A stretch of 64,000 bases of DNA from BOG-224 sp963783505. GTDB lineage: Bacteria > Acidobacteriota > Terriglobia > Bryobacterales > Bryobacteraceae. Below the pieces are notes generated by a model. The model was not told the origin of the DNA. It made no database searches and saw only the letters and a list, made by a program, of their open reading frames with translations. The translations under genes and the position numbers were made by a program. Shown here piece after piece: positions 9,103 to 19,769 of this stretch (its first letter is position 1; each line of letters starts with the position of its first letter). The DNA lies in contig CAWAOP010000019.1 in assembly GCA_963783505.1 (NCBI GenBank), positions 310,001 to 374,000 of the forward strand, in the 5' to 3' direction.

Positions 9103-10004
9103 TGGACGCCCCCGTTTCCCGCACGAAAACGTCTTCGAGCGTGGGCTTGTGCAATCCCACCGAATCGATGAATCCCGGGAACGCCTCGACGGCGTCGGCG
9201 ATAAAGCGGTGGCCGTTCGGCGTTTCCACGCGGACGTGACCTTCGACCACCACCGGGAGGACTCCGAATCGCTGAGCGAGTCCCACGGCCAATTGACCGC
9301 CATTGGAAGATTCAAGCACCACCACATCGCCGCCGATGGCCGAGCGAAGATCCTTCGGCGCGCCTAGCGTCACGACGCGTCCCTGGTGCAGCAACGCCAG
9401 CCGGTCGCATCGGTCGGCTTCTTCCAGATTGTGCGTCGTGAGAAGAACGGTGACGCCGTCGCGCGAACGAAGTTCTTCCACGTGCCGCGACAGGTCGCGA
9501 CGCGCCGCCGGGTCGAGTCCGGTCGAACGCCTCGTCCATGAGCAGCACACGCGGTTTGTGGAGCAGAGCTTTGGCTATTTCGACTCGCCGGCGAAGGCCG
9601 CCCGAAAGCGTATCCACCACGTCTTTGCGGCGATCCAGAAGACCCAGCCGCTCCATGGCGCCTTCCATACGGCCGCGCAGATCGGCGCCGTGAAGACCAT
9701 GCAGATGGCCCTGGCTGCGCAGGTTCTCTTCGACGGTGAGCGCCTTATCGAGACTCTGCGTCTGGAAAACCACGCCGATGCGCTTGCGCACGGAAGCCGG
9801 GTCTTGAGCGGCATCAAAGCCCGCGATCAGAGCGCGGCCCTCGGAGGGGACCATCATGGTGGCGAGAATCCGGAAGAGAGTCGATTTGCCGCCGCCGTTC
9901 GGCCCTAACAGGCCGAAGATCTCGCCTTCCTTCACTTGGAAGTTTACGCCGGCGAGCGCAACACGACTGCCGTAACGGTGAGTCAGATTCCGAACTTCGA
10001 TCAC
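9095..10004 (-). CDS. ABC-2 type transporter ATP-binding protein, frameshifted
   Basis: About 302 residues when repaired. Walker A is GPNGGGKST, signature LSGGLRRRVEIAKALL, Walker B VLLMDEA followed in the other frame by STGLDPAARRDL, then the H-loop TTHNLEEAD. An extra base at about 9526 (gcgttcgacc for gcgtcgacc) breaks the gene exactly after Walker B. It starts at ATG 10004, overlapping the ctaB stop by 4 bp, and is followed by the permease, so the three genes form a coupled unit. Confidence 0.85.
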
Positions 10005-10918
10005 AGACCAGGCCTATCGATAAGTAACAACCCGTAGATTAGCGGAAGGTAGAGGACGGAAGCTACCAGCACGCCTCGTGCGCGCACTGTGGAGCGTTCG
10101 AGCGCGACACGCACTCCCGAGCGCAGGAACCACAGGCCGAGCAGGAGTGCGCCGGCCAGGTACACGCGTCCGGCCATCCCAAATACGCCCGGAAGCAGGC
10201 TAGCGGGAATCAGTACGATTCCAAACAGCACGATCTGGCGCGCGGTGGAACGGCAATCCGGCTCGACTACGGGCAACATTCGAATACCGGCGCGGGCGTA
10301 GTCGTCCTTGTACATCCAAGCGATGGAATAGAAGTGCGGGAACTGCCACAGAAAGAGAATCGCCCCGAGCACCCATGCTTCCCGGCTCAGAACGCCGGCG
10401 GCGGCCGCATAGCCGATGACCGGCGGCATCGCCCCCGGGATCGCCCCGATGGTGGTGGACCACCAGGTCCGTTGCTTGAGCGGCGTGTAAAGGAATAAGT
10501 AGCTGGCCAGCGTGAACACGCCCACAAGACCGGCCAGCAGGTTCGCCCCCAGCCAAAGTTCCACGAAGCCGAGCACGGAAAGGACGATTCCGAAAATCAG
10601 CGCTCCGGTCGGCGATACCCGCCCCGAAGGCAGCGGGCGAGCCGAGGTGCGATGCATCTTGCGGTCGGCTTCGCGCTCGTACCACTGGTTGAGAGCGGCG
10701 GTGCCCGAGGCGATGAGGCCGGTGCCGGCGATCGTATTCAAGAGCGAAAGCAGGTGGACGCTTCGAAAGAGAGCCCACCAGCCGGAGCCGCCCGGCAAAC
10801 CAAAAAAGTAGCCGATCCCGGTGCTCATGAGGATCAGCCAGGTGATGCGTGGCTTCGTCAGCTCGATGTAGTCGCGGATCAGTGGGGCCGGGGGAGCCAC
10901 CTGCCGCATTTTCGCCAT
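10001..10918 (-). CDS. ctaB: Protoheme IX farnesyltransferase (heme O synthase)
   Basis: 305 residues, intact, with multiple membrane helices. The polyprenyltransferase signature NQWYEREADRKMHRTSARPL (the N-x3-D-x2-x-D region) is at about residues 77-100, and the second aspartate-rich loop near YKDDYARAG. The enzyme attaches a farnesyl group to protoheme to make heme O, the precursor of heme A for terminal oxidases. It opens the operon; the stop overlaps the ATPase start (ATGA). Length and motifs fit CtaB/CyoE/COX10. Confidence 0.93.
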   Translation of the reverse strand: MAKMRQVAPPAPLIRDYIELTKPRITWLILMSTGIGYFFGLPGGSGWWALFRSVHLLSLLNTIAGTGLIASGTAALNQWYEREADRKMHRTSARPLPSGRVSPTGALIFGIVLSVLGFVELWLGANLLAGLVGVFTLASYLFLYTPLKQRTWWSTTIGAIPGAMPPVIGYAAAAGVLSREAWVLGAILFLWQFPHFYSIAWMYKDDYARAGIRMLPVVEPDCRSTARQIVLFGIVLIPASLLPGVFGMAGRVYLAGALLLGLWFLRSGVRVALERSTVRARGVLVASVLYLPLIYGLLLIDRPGL

Positions 10919-11016
10919 AGTTTAGAGATGCAGGGAGAAGGACTTACGGTGCAAAGCCACCGAATGGGAGGCAAAGGGCAATAGTATTCGCTTAGCCGCT
11001 CCGCAGCGCGCCCTTA

Positions 11017-11130
11017 CCGTGGCGTGGGCGTCCACGCCGGGGGCCCTCTGGGCGCGGTCGAGAGTCGTCTCGACCTTCGGAAAAGTCGGCTTGACAGCCG
11101 ACTCTGCAAGCCTGGCGGCTTGCGCCACGG
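11017..11130. repeat. Stacked-hairpin element bounded by CCGTGGCG/CGCCACGG
   Basis: A 114-bp element between ctaB and the GT39-like gene. The ends CCGTGGCG and CGCCACGG pair perfectly. Inside are four perfect stem-loops, each with a 4-nt loop: 11021-11038 GGCGTGGgcgtCCACGCC, 11056-11075 GGTCGAGAgtcgTCTCGACC, 11084-11103 AGTCGGCTtgacAGCCGACT and 11106-11123 GCAAGCCtggcGGCTTGC. The last hairpin overlaps the outer stem by one base. No T-run follows, so it is not an ordinary terminator. Confidence 0.7.
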
Positions 11131-11167
11131 ACTACCGGAGCTGTCTGATGATCGAACAGCATTGAGG

Positions 11168-12710
11168 CTAGCGGTGTTTCTGCCAATACACCGCGCAGCC
11201 CCAGACCTCGGCACGCTGGGAGTAGAGGCTCGAAAGCTTCAAGGACTGGATGAAGTCTTTATCGTCGTCGCAGGTTTCGATGGTGGCAAACGCCCCGGCT
11301 TCCACGCGGCGCTTGATCTCCGCATCGGATAGGATGTGCAACTCCGCGGAACGGGCCGCGGAGAGGCTGTCGATATCGTGGGAGTAAGAGAACTCCATGC
11401 CTGGGTACGGGGCGCGGCGTGTCAGGAAGTAGACGTTCTCGTCGGCCCAGAGCGGCGCGCCGGCGGGCGTCACCTCTGCTGTTTTGCGGGCAATATCTTG
11501 AACCTCCGGCCAGGTGAAAATGTCCGTCCGGTCATGTAATCCCTTCACCCAGCCCAGGCATACTAGCGCTCCCAGGGCCAGCGCAGCCCAGGCGGGCCGA
11601 AGATCGGGAGCTAACCGTTGGCCCGCGTGGCAAAGGCCGGCAGCGGCAAGGATGGCCAGGAACGGGACCGTAAACACGAAGTACTGGCTGAAGGTGGGAT
11701 GCGCCAGAGCGGCTTCAAGCGCCAAAGCCAGAGCGAGCAGACCGGCCAGGCAAGGCGCGGAGGCACAGCGCTCGCGCCACAAGGGGGCTGAAACGCCTTC
11801 CTCATGCAACGGCGCAGGGCAGTCGGGAGGTGGGGGCGCGCTGAACAAAGTTCGACCGAATTCCCAGCATCGCCAGCAGACCGAGCAGCAGCGCTTGTCC
11901 GCAATCAAGCCAGGCGGCAAGGACATCGAGATCGTTGCCGGTCGCACCCGTCCAGTTCGAGGAGCGGTAGAGGGTATGGTAGCTGAATAGGTTGAACCAC
12001 GCCTGGCGGGGGGATAAACGGAGGAGCCAGATCGCCGGCACGGAAGCAATCGCCAGACCGGTAAGGAACATCGCCAGCTTCAGCAGCCGCTGGCCGCTGG
12101 TCGCCATGGCGCGCCAAATCAGCAGAACCAGGACAGCCCCCGCCGATAACATCGAGAATCCCGCCGCGGCGCCCCCCATCAAACCGGCTGCCAGGGCCGT
12201 GGACAGGCTCCGGCGCTCGACCGAAGCAATGGACAGCCGGAACGCCGCCACCAGACAGAACAGGCACATGGCGTAGCCTTGCGCGATGGTCCCGTGCGCG
12301 AAGAGAATAACGTTGAGACCCATCATCACAGCGGCCGAGGCCGCCGCCGGCAACCGCCAGCGGGAGATCCCGGTGCGCGTATAAACGTAATCGGCGGTCA
12401 GAAGGGTTGCAGCGCCGGTGAAGACGGCCGAAACCACGTGAGGCACGCGCCAGCTCTCGCCGAACAGGCGCATCCAGAACGCGTTCCAATAGGCGATCAG
12501 GGGCGGCTGGGGAAAGCAGAAGTCCAGGTAGGGCTTCTTGCCGGCGAGTATGAGCTGCGCGGCCAACAGGTGGAAGCCTTCATCCCAGGTGAATGCGCGC
12601 GTCTGAGAGAAGAAAACAAGCGCGGCGGCGATGACGGCAACCACCCCGCACAGCCATCGGTAGGTGCCTTCACGCCGGTTCGCCACTTCCATACGATAAC
12701 AGCGGGCCAC
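11168..12710 (-). CDS. GT39/ArnT-like membrane glycosyltransferase, frameshifted
   Basis: About 513 residues when repaired. The N-terminal part has a hydrophobic helix then FTWDEGFHLL, the acidic loop motif typical of GT-C dolichyl-phosphate-mannose-type transferases, followed by many membrane segments. The frame ends early near 11810; the protein continues in another frame (LAGLLALALALEAAL, then a soluble C-terminus with TWPEVQDIARKTAE) to 11168. An extra base next to a G5 run at 11832-11836 would account for it. It probably moves a sugar from a polyprenyl carrier; the acceptor is unknown. Confidence 0.7.
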
Positions 12711-12770
12711 CCGTGGGGTGGGTGCGCCGAGGCCCCCGTCATTGCGCTAGCATGGCGGTGGAGGTTGACT

Positions 12771-13400
12771 ATGTCGGCTCCATTCGCGGTTGTGCTTGCA
12801 GTGGTCGTGGTTTTTGCGGCGATTCTTTTGGGCCGCCAGGCGCTCGCCTGGCGGAAGTTCCGAGGCGACCGGGTGATCACGTGCCCGGATAATCGGGAGC
12901 CGGCGGGAGTAGTAGTAGACGCGCGGCACGCGGCCGCCAGCTCTTTGCTGGGCGCTCCCGAACTGCGCCTCTCCGAGTGTTCCCGCTGGCCCGAGAAGGC
13001 TGGATGCGGGCAGCCGTGCCTCGGGCAAATCGCCGCGGCGCCGGAAGATTGCCTGGTCCGCAACATGCTGACCCGTTGGTATGAAGGGAAGGCGTGCGTT
13101 TCCTGCGGCCGGCCTTTTGCAGGCGTGGAATGGAACGTGGCCAAACCCGCGGTGAGGCGGCCCGACGGCATTTCGGTGGACTGGAGCCAGATCCCGGCTC
13201 CGGAACTGCCGGGAATGCTGAAGTCCGGTCAGCCGATTTGCTTCGCGTGCCACACGGCGAGCTTTGTGCGGGAGCGCCGGAGCTGGTCCGGACCGCTCGG
13301 CTGCGATAGCGGGCATCCTGGCACGGCTCCCGAGGCCGTTCTGAACGCCGGGCGCGAGCTGTCGAGCGCGGCCAGTAGCCATCGGCTCTTTCCAAACTGA
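12771..13400 (+). CDS. Membrane-anchored cysteine-rich protein with a CXXCH motif
   Basis: 209 residues from ATG 12771, preceded by GGTGGAGG; the longer open frame upstream lies over the divergent GT39-like gene and is rejected. One N-terminal membrane helix (residues 5-22) is followed by ITCPDN, CSRWPEKAGCGQPCLGQ, CVSCGRPF and CFACHTASF. The last is a CXXCH motif that could bind one heme c; the other cysteine pairs could bind metal. I recall similar small proteins in Acidobacteria without a known role. The last 40 residues look atypical and may follow an undetected frameshift. Confidence 0.6.
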   Translation: MSAPFAVVLAVVVVFAAILLGRQALAWRKFRGDRVITCPDNREPAGVVVDARHAAASSLLGAPELRLSECSRWPEKAGCGQPCLGQIAAAPEDCLVRNMLTRWYEGKACVSCGRPFAGVEWNVAKPAVRRPDGISVDWSQIPAPELPGMLKSGQPICFACHTASFVRERRSWSGPLGCDSGHPGTAPEAVLNAGRELSSAASSHRLFPN

Positions 13401-13540
13401 TTTCCGCCGCGTTAGCGCGAGGGCTGCCGTCGGATGGATCCAACTTCGGATCCATAGCTGCGAGCGCTCCGCATTTTGCCGGTCCTGGCTGTTTGCGTGT
13501 GGCATTTCAGAGGCGGATATCAACCGGGTTGCGCACAAGC

Positions 13541-13546
13541 TATAAT
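13541..13546 (+). promoter_or_regulatory. Possible -10 box upstream of the M16 gene
   Basis: A perfect TATAAT lies 30 bp before the ATG at 13576 in a GC-rich background. No convincing -35 box stands at the right distance, so this is only suggestive. Confidence 0.3.
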
Positions 13547-13575
13547 CCGGTCATTCCAGTCTCGGAAGGTACATT

Positions 13576-16433
13576 ATGCGTTTGAGAACTGTTCTGGCGG
13601 CCGTGGGGTTGATGATCGCCTTGGCCGCTACCGTCTTCTGCCAAACCCTGCCACAGGGCGTGCAGAAGGGAGCCTCGCTGGCAGGCATCACTGAATACAG
13701 GTTTCCGAACGGCCTTCGGGTGCTGCTGTACCCGGAAGGCTCGACCCCGGAGATTTCCATCAACATGGTTGTCCTGGTGGGTTCGCGGCATGAAGGCTAT
13801 GGCGAAACCGGCATGGCGCACCTGCTGGAGCACATGGATTTCATCGAAACCACCAACGGCAGACATATCAAAGACGAGATCGTCACTCACAGCACGAATT
13901 GGAACGGCACCACGGACTACGACCGGACCAATTACTACGAGACCGTCGTCGCCACCGACGAGAACCTGAAATGGGCGCTGGGCCTCGAAGCCGACCGGCT
14001 GGTGAACGTTCGCCAGGCCAAGGAGCTTCTGGACAAGGAAATGACCGTCGTTCGGAATGAATTCGAGCGCGACGAAAACAGCCCTTCGAACATTCTCGGC
14101 GAGCGCGTGTGGTCCACGGCTTACCTGTGGCACAACTACGGGAAGTCGACTATCGGATCCAAAGACGATCTCGAGAAGGTGCCCATCAACCGTCTGGCGG
14201 CGTTCTACCACAAGTATTACCAGCCGGATAACACGGTGCTGGTGATCGGCGGGCGGCTCGACCCGACCAAGACGCTGGCGATGGTCGCCGACACGCTGGG
14301 CAAGATCCCGAAGCCCACGCGCGTCCTGGATACGGAGTACACGGTCGAGCCGGTGCAGGATGGCGAACGCTATGTGGAACTGCGGCGGGTCGGAAACGGA
14401 CAGAACGTAGTCGCGGCTTATCACGGGCCCTCGGCTTCCCATCCGGACGCGCTGGCGCTGGAAGTGCTCAGCGGCATCATGAACGGCGGCGGCGGCGGCG
14501 GGCGCGGACGGATTCGGCGGCCGCGGGGGCGGCGGCGGAGACGGCCGGCTCTACAAGGCGCTGGTCGAGACGCGTTTGGCTCAGTCGGCCAGCATGTCGT
14601 TCCGGCAATTGCACGACCCGGGCATGATCGAATTCTCGTCCAGCCTGAGCCTGGATCAATCCGTGGATCAAGTCCGGAAGATCCTCAATGACGTTGCCGC
14701 GGGCGTGGTGACCAACCCTCCCACTCAGGACGAAGTGAACAAGGTGAAAGAGCGGATGCTGCGCAGCCTCGAGCAGAGCATGGCGACTACTCCGAGCTTC
14801 GTCATCAACGGTCTTACGGCGCCGATCTCCCAAGGCGACTGGCGGCTCATCTTCTTGAACCACGACCGGCTGAAGGACGTCACGCCCGCGGACGTCGTGC
14901 GCGTGGCCAAGCTTTATTTCAAGGCATCCAACCGCACCATCGGCGTCTACATGCCCGACGCGCAGCCGGACCGCTCGACTGGTTCCGGCGGCGCCGGTAT
15001 TGAAGCACCGTGCTCACGAATTTCAAGACGGACATCAAGGTCACGCACCCCGAGATGTTCGACGGCACGCCCGGCGAATATCGAAGCCCACTTGAACCGG
15101 GCGAAGCTCGCGAACGGCATGAAGTTCGTCAGCCTGATCAAGCAGACCACGCAAGACCGCGTCATGGCCGTGGTGGAGCTGCACTTCGGCGACGCAGCGT
15201 CGCTCAAGGGACAAAACGCGGCGGCCTCCATGGCCGGATCGCTGCTCATGTCCGGAACCAAGAACAAGACCCGGCAGCAGATTCAGGACGAGCTCCAGAA
15301 ACTGGATGCGCAGGTCTCGGTGTCCGGCGGCGGCGGGGCCGGCGGTGGCGGTGGCGGCCGTGGTGGCCGTGGCGGCGGCGGTGGTGGAGGCGGCGGAATG
15401 GCCGGAGCGACCGCTTCGATTACCGCTCCCTCGGCGAACTTCGCCGCGGCCCTGCGGTTGGCGGCGGAGATCTGCAAAGAGCCGGCGTTTCCTCAGGCCG
15501 ATTTCGACCGCATGAAGGCGCAGCGCATCGCTTCGCTTTCGGAGGCTCCCACGGAGCCCGCGCAGCTCGCGCAGGAAGCGCTTTCGCGGCATCTCACCCC
15601 GTTCAGCCCGACTGACACGCAGTACAATCCAACCCGCGAGGAGCAACTGGCCGCGCTGCAGAAGCTGACGCTCGACGACGTGAAGAACTTCTACTCGAAG
15701 TTCTATGGGGCCGATCACGGCGAGTTCGCGTTCGTCGGCCAGCTCGACAAGGCGACGGTTCAGAAGCTCGCGGAGGAGTTGTTCGGTTCGTGGAAGAGCC
15801 CGGCGCCTTATCAGAAGCTGACGACGCCGTTCAAGGCCGTTTCCGCGATGAACCAGAAGATCGAGACGCCCGACAAGGCCAATGCCGAGTTTGAAGCCGC
15901 CCTGCGCATTCAGTTGTCGGAGAGCGATCCGGACTACCCGGCGCTGTACCTGGCGAACTACATCATGGGCGGCAACATCGCTGCGCGCGTGCCGAACCGG
16001 ATCCGCAACAAGGAGGGCCTGAGCTACAGCGTGAACACCTCGTTGAGCGTGCCCACGGAAGGGAACGCAGCGCAGTTCTCCTCCATGGCCATCGCAAACC
16101 CGGTGAACATGCCCAAAGTCGAGCAGTTTTTCAAGGAAGAACTCGAACAGGGCGATGAAGGGCGGCTTCACGGCGCAGGAACTGGCCGATGCGAAACGGT
16201 CCTACTCGGATGCCCGCATCGTGGCGCGTTCGCAGGATCAGTCGCTGCTCACATCCATGGCGTCTCATGAAAATCTCGGCCGCACCTTCAAGTGGGACGA
16301 GGACATGGACGCGAAGATCAAGGCCGTGACGCTCGAACAAGCGAACGCGGCTTTGCGCAAGTACGTGAATGTCTCCAACATCTCGATCGTCAAGGCTGGG
16401 GACTTCAAAGCGGCGGGAGTGTTCCAGCAGTAG
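13576..16433 (+). CDS. Two-domain M16 zinc metallopeptidase, exported, with five frameshifts
   Basis: About 950 residues when repaired. Signal peptide (residues 1-22) then the M16 active domain: HLLEH zinc motif in GMAHLLEHMDF and the third ligand in NEFERDEN. The second half (from about 15070) is a paired M16 domain without HxxEH, as in pitrilysin-type two-domain enzymes. Extra bases at about 14509, 14980, 15007, 15071 and 16151 explain every frame jump and make the total length divisible by three after removal. Both halves contain unusual glycine-rich inserts (about 14482-14540 and 15325-15400). Expected to degrade peptides in the periplasm or outside. Confidence 0.8.
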
Positions 16434-16559
16434 GGAACCCTCGCGGACTGTCCGGGCTCGAGCGAGATTTGCGGCGGCTGGCTATTCTCACTGCCGGCCG
16501 CCGTTGCGTTACGGAGTCGGCTGAGAGAATCGGCCGGGGCGACGCGCCAGGAGTTCCAC

Positions 16560-16802
16560 CTACCGTTGTTCGAGATCTTCGATTCGCCGGTCGTGGGCTT
16601 CGGCGATGTGGGCCAGCTTGTTGATGAAGCCGAGTGTTTCGGAGAAGCGTTGCGCGGTCTCGGCGAAGCGTTGGGCGGTCTGCTGTTCGAGGCTGGCCAG
16701 ACGCCGCTCATTATCCATATGCATCTGGCTGAGAAGTTCGAGATTCTGCGCCACTGCAGCCGAGGCGTCGTCGATGTTGGGATGGTCGTTTCCGTTGGGC
16801 AC
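16560..16802 (-). CDS. Small coiled-coil protein
   Basis: 80 residues from GTG 16802, preceded on the minus strand by GAGGGAGGAGG. The C-terminal 55 residues are heptad-like and repeat QRFAETAQRFSET, ending ...DRRIEDLEQR, so a coiled coil is very likely. A longer open frame to 17096 overlaps the ROK gene on the other strand and is not supported. I do not recognise a function; similar short QRFAE-repeat proteins occur in many bacteria. Confidence 0.55.
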   Translation of the reverse strand: MPNGNDHPNIDDASAAVAQNLELLSQMHMDNERRLASLEQQTAQRFAETAQRFSETLGFINKLAHIAEAHDRRIEDLEQR

Positions 16803-16858
16803 GAAAGTCGGAGCCTCCTCCCTCAATGATAAACGAGCGGCGTTCAAGCGGCTGGACG

Positions 16859-17702
16859 ATGATCCTCGCCATTGATATCGGCGGCACGAAGTTCTCGATG
16901 GCGGCGTTCGACGGCATCGGAATGGCGCGCCGCGAGTCGCGCGCGACCGGACGCAGCCGGCGGCCGCGACTGGATGCTTGCGCAGATTCGCGATATCGTG
17001 CTGGCCTGGCGCCGCGATCTGAGCTTTGAGAAATGCGGCATCGGCTTCGGCGGACCCGTCGACTACCCTTCCCAGATGGTGCGGCTTTCGACTCATGTCG
17101 GCGGCTGGAACGATTTCGATTTGCCCGCGTTCGTCCGCGAACTGACGGGCTCGCCGGTTGTCATGGATAACGACGCCAATGCCGGCGCAATCGGCGAGGC
17201 CGAGTTCGGGGCGGGGAAGGGCTATTCACCGCTCTTCTACATGACGCTTTCGACCGGCATCGGCGGAGGCATCTACGAAGATGGGCGCATCTGGCGCGGG
17301 GCGGATTCCTGCGGCGGTGAGATCGGCCATCTTACGATCCGTCCGGATGGTCCCGAGTGCCTCTGCGGCGCGCGCGGCTGCTTCGAACGGATGTGCTGCG
17401 GCCTCTGGCTGGCGCGGGATTACGGCAAGCCGGCCAAGGAACTCCTGCAAGACCCGGCCTTTGTCGCGCGCTACGTGGTGGATCTCGCGCTTGGCTTGAA
17501 GACCGCGATCATGCTGCTGAATCCGGCCAGGATCGTCATCGGCGGCGGAATCGCCAAGGCCGGCGACCGGATTTTTGTTCCGTTGCGTCAGGAGTTGCGC
17601 CGTCAGATCACCTGGTGGTCCGGCGCGCGGATCGACGTGGTCCCGGCCGCGCTGGGCGATGATAGCGTGCTGTACGGGGCGCTCGCGTTGGCGAGGGCGT
17701 AG
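16859..17702 (+). CDS. ROK-family sugar kinase, frameshifted
   Basis: About 280 residues when repaired. The start MILAIDIGGTKFSMA is the phosphate-1 motif of the ROK/actin-like ATPase fold. STGIGGGIYEDG and the ROK zinc signature CLCGARGCFE (with EIGHLTI upstream supplying the histidine) follow. An extra G at about 16949 (accggacgc for accgacgc) splits the gene. ROK proteins phosphorylate glucose or related sugars, or act as repressors; there is no N-terminal DNA-binding domain, so a kinase is favoured. Confidence 0.85.
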
Positions 17703-17816
17703 CGGACGGTGTGATAAGCTCGGAAGTGCCGTAGGATCGTCAGGGTGAAGTTCCGCCCTGGCCTCCGCGGCTCTGGAATCGACTTGGCAGGCCTGGAGGC
17801 CCGCCCCACTCCATCC

Positions 17817-19615
17817 ATGAAAACAGGCAATTCCTCCATACGCAACATCGCTATCATTGCGCACGTCGACCACGGCAAGACCACGCTGGTGGACGCCATG
17901 CTCAATCAGAGCGGCATCTTCGGCTCGCACGAAGCGCACGTCGATCGCGTGATGGATTCCAACGAACTGGAGCGCGAGCGCGGCATCACGATTCTTGCCA
18001 AGATCACGGGCGTTCGCTATCACGGCAGTCAAGATCAATATCGTGGATACGCCGGGCCACAGCGATTTCGGCGGCGAGGTGGAGCGCGCGCTCAAGGTGG
18101 TGGATGGCGTGATGCTGCTGGTGGACGCAAGCGAAGGGCCGCTGCCGCAAACACGCTACGTGCTTTCCAAAGCGCTCGAAGCCAAGCTGCCGCCCATCGT
18201 CGTGATCAATAAGATCGACAGGCCCGACGCGCGCTGCGCCGAGGTCCTGAACGAAATCTACGATCTCTTCATCGACCTGGACGCTACCGAAGATCAGCTC
18301 GATTTCCCGATTCTTTACACCATCTCCAAGACCGGCGTGGCAAAGCGTTCGCTCGAGGATCCTTCGAACGATCTGCGTCCGCTGTTCGACACGATTATCA
18401 GCGGCATCCCGGAGCCGTCCGGCGACCCGGATGGCGTCCTGCAGATGATCGTCGCCAACCTGGACTACAGCGACTACTTAGGGCGGCTGGCTATCGGGCG
18501 CGTGTTCAACGGGACGCTGCGGTTCGGCGATACGGTCGCGATCGCGAAGCGCGACGGGTCTCTTCAGACGACGAAGATCACCAAGCTGTACTCGTTCGAA
18601 GGCCTGAAGCGCGTGGACGAAACCGTGGGCCGGACGGGAGATATCCTCGCTATCGCGGGCGTGGAAGGCATCACCATCGGCGAATCTCTGACCAGCGCGG
18701 AGACGCCCAAGCCGCTGCCGCAGATTCAGATTGACGAGCCGACCATCGCGATGACATTCACCATCAACAACGGTCCGTTCGCGGGGCGGGAAGGGCAGTG
18801 GGTCACGTCGCGGAATCTGCGCGAGCGGCTCGATAAGGAGTTGCTCACGAATGTCTCGATCCGGGTGGAGGAACTCGGACACGATTCGTTCAAGGTGATG
18901 GGGCGCGGCGAACTGCAACTGGCGATCCTGATCGAAATGATGCGCCGCGAAGGTCACGAGTTGATGGTGGGCAAGCCCGAAATCATCACCCGCACAGTGA
19001 GCGGAAGAATCGAGGAGCCGGTGGAGCATCTTATCATCGATTGCCCGGAAGCGTTTCTCGGCGTGGTCATTGAGAAGCTGGGCGCGCGAAAAGGCAAGAT
19101 GATCAAGATGGTCAACCACGGCTCCGGCCGCGTGCGGCTGGAATTCCACGTGCCGTCGCGCGGCCTGATCGGGCTGCGCAGCGAGATTCTTACGGACACG
19201 CGCGGCACGGCCATCATGAATTCGCTTTTCCACGGCTATATCGACTGGCAGGGCGAGATACCGACGCGGCCCACCGGCTCGATTGTGGCCGACCGGCCCG
19301 GCCGCGCCACCGGCTACGCCATTTTCAACCTTGCAGGAACGCGGGGAGATCTTCATCGAGCCGGGCACGGAAGTCTACGAAGGCATGGTTGTGGGCGAGA
19401 ATGCGCGCGACAGGGACATCGATTGCAACATCGTCAAGGAAAAGAAGCAGACCAACATGCGCGCCTCCACAGCCGACGAAGCGATACGCCTGGTGCCGCC
19501 GCGTCTTCTGAACCTGGAACAGGCCATCGAATTCATCCGCGAGGATGAATTCGTGGAAGTCACGCCCGCATCCATCCGGCTACGCAAGAAGATCCTGAAG
19601 GCGAACCAGAGGTAG
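17817..19615 (+). CDS. typA: GTP-binding protein TypA/BipA, frameshifted
   Basis: About 598 residues when repaired, the usual TypA length. G1 is HVDHGKTT, G3 DTPGHSDFGGE, G4 NKIDRPDA; domains typical of EF-G-like translational GTPases follow, with the TypA-specific C-terminus (EKKQTNMRAST). Extra bases at about 18027 (ggcAgtc) and 19333 (cttGcag) break the frame twice. TypA binds ribosomes and helps large-subunit assembly and stress adaptation. The stop codon TAG at 19613-19615 shares its last base with the next palindromic repeat. Confidence 0.93.
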
Positions 19616-19700
19616 TGGGGCAGGCCTTTCGGCCTGCCGCCGCCTTTTCAGGCGGCGCGCCGGTCGGAAGACCGGCGGCAGCCCGAAAGGGCTGCCCCAC
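19615..19700. repeat. Palindromic element with GTGGGGC...GCCCCAC ends
   Basis: An 86-bp element directly after typA. It begins GTGGGGCAGGCCTTTC and ends GAAAGGGCTGCCCCAC, nearly perfect complements; inner arms GGCGGC and CGGTC/GACCG form further stems. It may end typA transcription as a structured element, but there is no T-run. Confidence 0.7.
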
Positions 19701-19769
19701 TCGGCCGCGTAACCTGATCCGCATTTCAGACGCCTCACTCCGTAAAGCGGCTGTTGCCGCGGAGGCGAA

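Noticed and set aside
12279..12770. N-terminal extension of the CXXCH protein
   Set aside because: It is antisense to the GT39-like gene, whereas ATG 12771 has GGAGG and a membrane anchor.
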